Of a stretch of 5,701 bases of DNA, positions 1-4,450 are shown one piece after another. The DNA is from Candidatus Peregrinibacteria bacterium (GTDB lineage: Bacteria > Patescibacteriota > Gracilibacteria > UBA1369 > UM-FILTER-53-11). The translations under genes were made by a program, and so were the position numbers. The stretch covers positions 56,854-62,554 of the forward strand of contig JAHFJU010000005.1 in NCBI GenBank assembly GCA_023245725.1, written 5' to 3'. The stretch's first letter is position 1, and every line of letters starts with the position of its first letter. The notes beneath the pieces are model-generated. The model was not told the origin of the DNA. It made no database searches and worked only from the letters and a program-made list of their open reading frames with translations.

Positions 1-801
1 GGAGCCGACATGGTTTTCATTACTTGTGGCCTTGGTGGAGGAACTGGTACAGGTGCAGCTCCAGTAGTTGCTGAAATTGCTAAAGAAATGGGAATTTTGA
101 CAGTCGCAGTTGTTACAAAACCATTCTCATTCGAGGGTATGCGCCGCAAGCAACAAGCCGAAGATGGTCTTGAGAATTTGAAGAGCAAAGTAGATACACT
201 CATTACTATTCCGAACGATAGAATCCTTTCAATCATCGACAAAAAAACTCCACTTATGGATGCGTTTGCTGTCGTTGATGATGTTCTTCGTCAGGGCGTT
301 CAAGGTATCGCCGACATTATCACCGTTCACGGTATGATTAACGTCGACTTTGCCGATATTCGCACTGTTATGAGCAATTCAGGCTCTGCATTAATGGGAA
401 TCGGTTACGGAACTGGTGAAAATCGCGCTCACGATGCCGCAAAATCAGCTATCGAAAGCCCACTTCTCGAAATGGATATTGCAGGAGCAAAAGGTATTTT
501 GTTCAATATTACAGGAGGAAACGACCTTTCAATGTTTGAAGTCGATGAGGCCGCTCGTGTTATTACAGAGGCTTCTGACCCAGATGCTGTTGTTATTTTC
601 GGTTCGGTTATAAACGATTCATACACTGGCGAAATTAAGGTAACAGTAATCGCAACAGGATTTGAAGACGTAAGAAAAGAAAAACCTTCGTACTTTCAAC
701 GCGAACATGGCTCATTACAACAGCAAAACCACACTCAGCCACAACGTGCAGCTGAGAGCGAACTCGACATTCCAACGTTTATGAGAAAGAAGGTTGGGTA
801 A
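1..801 (+). CDS. ftsZ: Cell division protein FtsZ, 3' part (N-terminus outside window)
   Basis: Tubulin-like GTPase that polymerises into the cytoplasmic Z ring at the division site. The frame is open from base 1, so about the first 95 residues (by comparison with E. coli FtsZ) lie upstream; 266 residues are visible. Seen: the tubulin signature GGGTGTG at visible residues 12-18, which binds GTP phosphates; the T7 synergy loop NVDFAD at residues 114-119 (bases 340-357), whose acidic residues complete the GTPase site of the neighbouring subunit; then the C-terminal polymerisation domain. A short Gln-rich linker (bases about 690-755) leads to the conserved tail ELDIPTFMRKK (bases 757-795), the peptide that in other bacteria binds FtsA, ZipA, SepF or MinC. 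The linker is only some 25 residues, much shorter than in many bacteria. The stop is TAA. All key residues in view are intact, so the gene appears functional. ftsA is expected upstream but cannot be seen. Confidence 0.98.
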   Translation, partial: GADMVFITCGLGGGTGTGAAPVVAEIAKEMGILTVAVVTKPFSFEGMRRKQQAEDGLENLKSKVDTLITIPNDRILSIIDKKTPLMDAFAVVDDVLRQGVQGIADIITVHGMINVDFADIRTVMSNSGSALMGIGYGTGENRAHDAAKSAIESPLLEMDIAGAKGILFNITGGNDLSMFEVDEAARVITEASDPDAVVIFGSVINDSYTGEIKVTVIATGFEDVRKEKPSYFQREHGSLQQQNHTQPQRAAESELDIPTFMRKKVG

Positions 802-876
802 TGCGCGAAGCAAGCGAACATCTGTAGAGCCACAACGGCACGAGTTTCTGAATTTACAGACTTGAATAGACTTTTA

Positions 877-905
877 AACCCCCGCCCATAAGAAGACGGG
901 GGGTT
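877..905 (+). terminator. GC-rich hairpin after ftsZ, possible terminator
   Basis: Arms AACCCCCG (877-884) and CGGGGGGTT (897-905) pair over about 8 bp with one bulged G and enclose a 12-base loop. It lies 75 bases after the ftsZ stop and just before the next gene, where a terminator is expected. It lacks a clean run of T on the plus strand (what follows is TTAAATATATAG-like, AT-rich), so it may be a weak intrinsic terminator or a 3'-end stabilising hairpin. Confidence 0.5.
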
Positions 906-910
906 AAATA

Positions 911-916
911 TATAGT
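911..916 (+). promoter_or_regulatory. Candidate -10 element of the femAB-like gene
   Basis: TATAGT (5 of 6 matches to TATAAT) ends 10 bases before the ATG at 927. Transcription would start near 923, leaving a leader of about 4 bases. No Shine-Dalgarno sequence is present upstream of the ATG. No convincing -35 hexamer lies at 16-18 bp spacing, because that stretch is the hairpin loop and 3' arm, so the call rests on position and on the similar arrangement at def and prfB. Confidence 0.35.
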
Positions 917-926
917 TTTACGAATC

Positions 927-1964
927 ATGTACAGGCCTTATACTATCACCGTGGATTTTCTCTCTCGCAAAAGCATTTTTCAATCGGCGAACTTCGCCAA
1001 ATTTCAGCAAAAAATTCCGTATCGCGGAAAAACATTCCGTGTGGATGTAGAGGATATGTGCGGAAAAATTTCGGCATTATTAATTCGTGTGTCCGTTGGC
1101 AGGTGGCACTGGCTGTGGATTCCATTTGGCCCAATAATTACTGGGGAACCGTCGTATCGATCATATATGGATTTTTGTAGAAAAATTCACGTGATCGCGC
1201 GAGATGAGCAGGCAGTTTTTGTAAGATTCGAGGCAGGGGCACAGACGTACCCAAGCGCAGTAAAAAACATGCGGCGTATTTTTTCTCATACGCGCACCAC
1301 CACCACACGCTTCACTCCCGACCACACTCTGGTACTCGATCTCTCACTCAACGACGAGGAGCTCTTGAGACATATGAAGCCGAAGGGTCGCTACAATATT
1401 AAAGTCGCACAAAAAAACGGCGTACTGGTAAAGCAGTACAAGACGTTTAAAGAAATTCCCGAAAAGGATTTTGAAGCATGGTACGAAATTATGAAAGAGA
1501 CCGGCAAACGTGATGGGTTTGGCGCTCACGAAAAGGCCTACTATTTCAATTTGCTTTCAACACTTGGCTCAACACATGAATCGAGTATCTTCATCGCCTA
1601 TAACGCCAACAAAGAGGTATTATGCGGAGCTATTGTTACCTATCACGACCAAGTCGGAATGTATTTTTACGGAGCGTCGTCTTACAAACATCGGGCACTC
1701 ATGGCGCCGTATTTAGTACAGTGGGAAGCCATAAAAGAGTCGCGCGCACGCGACTGCGCATACTACGATTTTCTTGGAGTAAGCCCGCCGAATTCGCCAA
1801 AACACCACTGGGCGGGCGTGACTGATTTTAAAGAAAAATTCGGAGGAGATCGCGTTTCGTATGCTCCGGCATTTGAAATAATCCACAGACCTTTTTTGTA
1901 TAAGCTCCTCGGAATTCGTTCACTCTTAGCAAAAATAAAATCACTTCTTCGAGCCACGCGATGA
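927..1964 (+). CDS. FemA/FemB/FemX-family aminoacyl transferase (peptidoglycan peptide branching)
   Basis: Probable FemABX-type enzyme of the GNAT-fold superfamily. Known members transfer an amino acid from aminoacyl-tRNA to the stem peptide of lipid II or a related precursor at the inner face of the membrane. The protein has 345 residues, a usual length. Seen: an N-terminal 'FQSANFAKFQ' segment (residues 18-27) and 'LWIPFGPII' (63-71), typical of the first GNAT-like domain; 'MKPKGRYNIKVAQKNGV' (150-166), matching the family's basic helix; and near the C-terminus 'YYDFLGV' (279-285) followed by 'FKEKFGG' (301-307), the family's closing signature. There is no signal peptide. The last residues are basic (LLAKIKSLLRATR), which could favour membrane contact; that is inference. 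The amino acid transferred cannot be told from sequence. The ATG at 927 is the only sensible start and has no Shine-Dalgarno site. The 3' end overlaps convergent def by 24 bases. Stop is TGA. Confidence 0.88.
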   Translation: MYRPYTITVDFLSRKSIFQSANFAKFQQKIPYRGKTFRVDVEDMCGKISALLIRVSVGRWHWLWIPFGPIITGEPSYRSYMDFCRKIHVIARDEQAVFVRFEAGAQTYPSAVKNMRRIFSHTRTTTTRFTPDHTLVLDLSLNDEELLRHMKPKGRYNIKVAQKNGVLVKQYKTFKEIPEKDFEAWYEIMKETGKRDGFGAHEKAYYFNLLSTLGSTHESSIFIAYNANKEVLCGAIVTYHDQVGMYFYGASSYKHRALMAPYLVQWEAIKESRARDCAYYDFLGVSPPNSPKHHWAGVTDFKEKFGGDRVSYAPAFEIIHRPFLYKLLGIRSLLAKIKSLLRATR

Positions 1965-2441
1965 GCGCCGTGTTGGCGTAGCCTCTCCAACAAATCTATC
2001 GGCAATCAACATAGCATTTAGATGATCCATTTCGTGCTGCATTATTCGCGCATTCAATCCACTTAAATTCAATGTAATTCGATTATTTTTCAAGTCTGTA
2101 AACGTAATTGTCGCCTCAAAATGCCGCGGAACAATGCCGAATTTCTTGGGCAAACTCAAACAGCCTTCTTCGTCTTCAGTAATATCTCCATACAAAGAAA
2201 GCTCCGGATTAATCATCGGGACTACAACTTCATGCGGCGTATCAACATTCAACCGCGCAATATAAATTCGCAAATTCACGCCAACTTGAGGAGCCGCAAT
2301 ACCAATTCCCTCGGCATCAAACATCGTTTCAATCATGTCGGCAACGAGCTTTTTAATTTTTTTATCGATCGACTTTACCAGCTTGCTTTTGGTTCGCAAA
2401 ACCTCATGATCAACACCTTTTGTGATAGGTAAAAGTGCCAT
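1941..2441 (-). CDS. def: Peptide deformylase
   Basis: Metalloenzyme that removes the formyl group from the N-terminal formyl-methionine of nascent proteins at the ribosome exit. The 166-residue protein carries all three family motifs: GIGIAAPQ at residues 45-52 (motif 1, GxGxAAxQ), EGCLS at 92-96 (motif 2, Cys94 being a metal ligand) and HEMDH at 136-140 (motif 3, His136 and His140 as metal ligands, Glu137 catalytic). The length is normal for bacterial PDF. A Ser/Arg/Lys-rich tail (about residues 153-166) follows the catalytic domain; its last eight codons, stop included, overlap the end of the convergent femAB-like gene. The ATG at 2441 is well placed relative to the family N-terminus and lacks a Shine-Dalgarno site; a promoter sits directly upstream. 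The stop is TGA, showing that UGA is not a sense codon here. No formyltransferase gene (fmt), its common partner, is in view. Confidence 0.97.
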   Translation of the reverse strand: MALLPITKGVDHEVLRTKSKLVKSIDKKIKKLVADMIETMFDAEGIGIAAPQVGVNLRIYIARLNVDTPHEVVVPMINPELSLYGDITEDEEGCLSLPKKFGIVPRHFEATITFTDLKNNRITLNLSGLNARIMQHEMDHLNAMLIADRFVGEATPTRRSSRGSKK

Positions 2442-2452
2442 AAAACAAAGGG

Positions 2453-2481
2453 ATTATAAGACAGCATGAGCAAATCGGCAA
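2453..2481 (-). promoter_or_regulatory. Promoter of def (near-leaderless)
   Basis: On the minus strand, TTGCCG (2481-2476, 4 of 6 to TTGACA), a 17-base spacer and TATAAT (2458-2453, perfect). The expected start point is about 2446, only about 5 bases before the def ATG at 2441. No Shine-Dalgarno sequence lies between. The -35 falls inside an inverted repeat AATCG-N8-CGATT (2473-2490), a possible regulator site or simply the weak end of the upstream gene. Confidence 0.65.
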
Positions 2482-2499
2482 ACTGCGATTTATTTATTG

Positions 2500-3027
2500 T
2501 TACGTTAAATAATTTGTGCCACCTACTTTCATATCCCCTTGGTCGTTATCACCGCCAATATTCATCCCCCCTTGGACGTTATAACCACCTACTTTCATAT
2601 CCCCTTGGTTGTTATCACCGCCTACTTTCATCGCCCCTTGGTAGTTATGACCGCCTACTTTCATCGCCCCTTGGTAGTTATGACCGCCCACTTTCATCGC
2701 CCCTTGGTAGTTATGACCGCCCACTTTCATCCCCACTTGGTTGTTATCGCCTATTACGGTAAGACAGTAAGAATGAAAATTACCACCGACAACAGCACCT
2801 TCCATATTTATACAGGGGAGAGTTATTCCTTCCTTGAATCTTAGATTGCCTAATGAAAAATTGTATGCACCAAGTCTATTAATATAGAAAACAATATCCA
2901 AGTCATCGAGAGTCTCATCGTTATTAATTTTCAACCTCACAGCAGCCGCCCTCTTAAATACGTTTGCATCTCCACCAGAACATTCATTTATCAGATTTAG
3001 AATAAAAGCTTTGTCGCGATTATTCAT
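2500..3027 (-). CDS. Unrecognised protein with C-terminal 11-residue tandem repeats
   Basis: I do not recognise this gene. From the ATG at 3027 it encodes 175 residues. That start is chosen because GGAGG (3040-3036) precedes it by 8 bases; the frame also extends to an ATG at 3042 and a TTG at 3054, but these lack such a site. The N-terminal ~70 residues look like a small globular, mostly helical domain (for example KAFILNLINE and NVFKRAAAVRL) with the acidic stretch DETLDDLD. The C-terminal ~85 residues are seven full copies and one partial copy of VGGxNxQGxMK. Regular Gly, Asn and hydrophobic spacing suggests a beta-solenoid or beta-roll, perhaps two repeats per turn; this is inference. There is no signal peptide or membrane segment, so it is probably cytoplasmic. 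It lies between prfB and def on the same strand, yet no functional link is evident. Strong Shine-Dalgarno use and AT-richer sequence differ from the neighbours and hint at acquisition. Confidence 0.7.
   Translation of the reverse strand: MNNRDKAFILNLINECSGGDANVFKRAAAVRLKINNDETLDDLDIVFYINRLGAYNFSLGNLRFKEGITLPCINMEGAVVGGNFHSYCLTVIGDNNQVGMKVGGHNYQGAMKVGGHNYQGAMKVGGHNYQGAMKVGGDNNQGDMKVGGYNVQGGMNIGGDNDQGDMKVGGTNYLT
2503..2757 (-). repeat. 33-bp in-frame tandem repeat array (7 full + 1 partial unit)
   Basis: Period is exactly 33 bases, or 11 codons, within the gene at 2500-3027. Units on the minus strand start at 2757, 2724, 2691, 2658, 2625, 2592, 2559 and 2526 (last one partial). Units 2724-2692 and 2691-2659 are identical; 2658-2626 differs from them by a single synonymous base (GTA for GTG). 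The outer units have diverged at the residues after GG and after QG. A degenerate copy (VGGNFHSYCLT) precedes the array by exactly one period. The pattern suggests recent duplication in the middle of an older array. Confidence 0.95.
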
Positions 3028-3035
3028 TCCGGGAG

Positions 3036-3040
3036 CCTCC
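3036..3040 (-). promoter_or_regulatory. Shine-Dalgarno site of the repeat-protein gene
   Basis: GGAGG on the minus strand, 8 bases before the ATG at 3027. It decides the start of the repeat-protein gene in favour of 3027 over the upstream in-frame ATG at 3042 and TTG at 3054. No other complete gene in the window has an equally clear site. Confidence 0.6.
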
Positions 3041-3056
3041 ATGCTTTTTACCAAAT

Positions 3057-3182
3057 TTAGCGCATAGAATCATCTCCTTTAACCCACCCATCAACCCATT
3101 GAGCAACTGAAAGGCTATTCAAGGCACGTTGCTGAATATGAGAAAAATCATTAAATCCGCTATTTTTTAGTATTTCAGTCAT
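3057..3182 (-). CDS. Small hypothetical ORF, 41 residues, or remnant of a gene
   Basis: An open frame from ATG 3182 to TAA 3057, ending 29 bases before the start of the repeat-protein gene on the same strand. The product is rich in ordinary coding residues (SGFNDFSHIQQRALNSL, then AQWVDGWVKGDD) and looks more like protein than chance translation. The same frame stays open upstream to 3218 (a further 12 residues, CIDLNNALNNYF), is interrupted by a TAG at 3221-3219, and then reads FFLRRTDLTERLL back to a TAA at 3263. It may therefore be a small gene broken by one nonsense change, or the tail of a lost gene. No Shine-Dalgarno site precedes the ATG. No function is assigned. Confidence 0.3.
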   Translation of the reverse strand: MTEILKNSGFNDFSHIQQRALNSLSVAQWVDGWVKGDDSMR

Positions 3183-3210
3183 AAAGTAATTGTTAAGTGC
3201 ATTATTCAGA

Positions 3211-3239
3211 TCTATACACTAAAGCAGTCTTTCCGTCAA
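3211..3239 (-). promoter_or_regulatory. Candidate promoter upstream of the small ORF and repeat-protein gene
   Basis: On the minus strand, TTGACG (3239-3234, 5 of 6 to TTGACA), a 17-base spacer and TATAGA (3216-3211, 4 of 6 to TATAAT). The predicted start point is about 3204-3203, immediately before an ATG at 3202. It could drive the small ORF and the repeat-protein gene as one transcript. It overlaps the coding-like frame described for the small ORF, so only one of the two readings may be right. Confidence 0.4.
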
Positions 3240-3312
3240 GTCCGTGCGCCTAAGAAAAAATTAATCGAAAATAACCCTATACTCATAAACTATCGGCTAG
3301 GCATTCACCAGC

Positions 3313-4413
3313 CTACCCCTCACGGCTCATCCACTCCAATTCGGCCTCGATAAAGCCAGAAAGCTCGCCATCGAGAATTTTATCGACCTGCGAAGTTTCG
3401 TAATCGGTGCGGTGATCTTTCACCATTGTGTATGGGTGCAGAACGTACGAACGAATCTGATTTCCCCATGCAATTTCGGTGCGCGCGCCTTTTATATCGG
3501 CAATTTCTTTTGAGTGCTGCTCTTCGAGGAGCGCAGCGATTTTTGCCCTTAAAATTCCCATCGCCTGCTCACGATTTTGAATCTGGCTTCGCTCGCTCTG
3601 ACAAGTTACAACGAGCCCAGTCGGAATGTGTTTTATTCGGACCGCACTTGAAACTTTATTCACATTTTGCCCGCCTTTTCCGCCTGCCCGAAAAGCCTCG
3701 AACTCAATATCTTCAGGGCGAATATTCAGCTCATCGTCTACTGGAATTTGAGGCAAAATATCTATCATTGCAAACGACGTTTCGCGTGAATTTTTTGCAT
3801 TAAAAGGAGACTGACGTACCAACCGATGAACACCCTTTTCGCCTTTTAAATAAGCATAAGCGTACATTCCGGTAATTAAAATCGTAGCGGATTTCAGGCC
3901 AACTTCTTCGCCGTCTGATTGATCAACCACCTCGGCGTCATAGCCCCTCAATTCGCAATATCGAAGATACATTCGCATAAGCATTTGCGCCCAATCTTGG
4001 GCATCTTTGCCACCTGTTCCAGCATGAATTGAAAGCAGAACATTATTCTGATCAAACTTACCCGAGAAAAACGACTCGCGGTTTAGTCGATCAAAACGCC
4101 CAGCCAATTCTTTCACCATACCTTTGAATTCTTCAGCCGAGTCGGCATCTTTTTCTGGTTGCAGAGTAGGCAAAATTTCGAGGAGTTCTTTTACGTCACG
4201 ATCGGCATTCTCCCAGTCTTTTACTAAAGTCTGTAAATTTTTCAGCTCTTGCGAAACTGAACGGGCACGATTTTGATCACTCCAAAAAGTTGGCTCACTC
4301 GTCATATCTTCGAGCTCTTTAATGCGCTGTTTTTTTTGAGGAAAATTAAGGATTTCAATGCCTTTTTTAAGCTGCTGTTGAATTTCTTCTAGTTGTGGTT
4401 TGTAGTCGATCAT
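3313..4413 (-). CDS. prfB: Peptide chain release factor 2
   Basis: Class I release factor that recognises UAA and UGA in the ribosomal A site and triggers peptidyl-tRNA hydrolysis. The 366-residue protein matches RF2 length. Seen: a helical N-terminal domain (about residues 1-110, with 'EPTFWSD' at 40-46), the 'AGTGGKDAQDW' segment (131-141), the tripeptide SPF at 202-204, which marks RF2 as opposed to RF1 (PxT), and the catalytic GGQ at 247-249 in 'AGGKGGQNVN'. The glutamine is normally methylated by PrmC. The gene reads through without the programmed +1 frameshift of E. coli prfB: at the equivalent place codons 21-23 are ATC CTT AAT with no in-frame TGA and no strong upstream Shine-Dalgarno-like site. 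The gene ends in TAG, which RF2 itself cannot read, so its own termination needs RF1. The ATG at 4413 has no Shine-Dalgarno site. It lies 19 bases after the flippase stop. Confidence 0.97.
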   Translation of the reverse strand: MIDYKPQLEEIQQQLKKGIEILNFPQKKQRIKELEDMTSEPTFWSDQNRARSVSQELKNLQTLVKDWENADRDVKELLEILPTLQPEKDADSAEEFKGMVKELAGRFDRLNRESFFSGKFDQNNVLLSIHAGTGGKDAQDWAQMLMRMYLRYCELRGYDAEVVDQSDGEEVGLKSATILITGMYAYAYLKGEKGVHRLVRQSPFNAKNSRETSFAMIDILPQIPVDDELNIRPEDIEFEAFRAGGKGGQNVNKVSSAVRIKHIPTGLVVTCQSERSQIQNREQAMGILRAKIAALLEEQHSKEIADIKGARTEIAWGNQIRSYVLHPYTMVKDHRTDYETSQVDKILDGELSGFIEAELEWMSREG

Positions 4414-4421
4414 CGGGCGGT

Positions 4422-4450
4422 ATAATAACGGGTTATGCGGACGGTTTCAA
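4422..4450 (-). promoter_or_regulatory. Promoter of prfB, overlapping the flippase 3' end (leaderless)
   Basis: On the minus strand, TTGAAA (4450-4445, 5 of 6), a 17-base spacer and TATTAT (4427-4422, 5 of 6). The expected start point is 4416-4413, at or next to the prfB ATG (4413). No Shine-Dalgarno sequence is present, so translation would have to start on a leaderless message or by coupling to the flippase. The -35 lies within the last codons of the flippase gene. Confidence 0.55.

Noticed and set aside
801..827. Eight-codon ORF (MREASEHL) whose ATG overlaps the ftsZ TAA, with GAAGG seven bases upstream
   Set aside because: It is very short, the Shine-Dalgarno-like bases are simply the codons of the conserved FtsZ tail, and nothing else supports translation.
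2503..2757. Regular 33-base repeats resembling a CRISPR array
   Set aside because: The units abut with no spacers, the period is a multiple of three, and they encode a continuous 11-residue protein repeat in a gene with a ribosome binding site.
2466..2844. Two overlapping plus-strand open frames (2466-2762 and 2539-2844) made of repeats such as SSPLGSYDRP
   Set aside because: They are the reverse complement of the 33-base repeat array; the period of 11 codons keeps all frames open. The minus-strand frame has the ribosome binding site and a non-repetitive N-terminal domain.
3052..3054. TTG as the start of the repeat-protein gene
   Set aside because: It has no suitably placed Shine-Dalgarno site, while the ATG at 3027 has GGAGG eight bases upstream.
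3256..3315. Possible terminator after prfB (TAGGC/GCCTA stem at 3298-3315, T6 at 3260-3255 on the minus strand)
   Set aside because: The stem is only 5 bp and the T run lies about 40 bases beyond it, so it does not form a normal intrinsic terminator.
3219..3315. Reassignment of TAG as a sense codon, suggested by the interrupted frame at 3221-3219 and by a readable stretch after the prfB TAG
   Set aside because: No core gene here has an internal TAG, RF2 normally ends at about this point, and a single nonsense mutation explains the small frame more simply.
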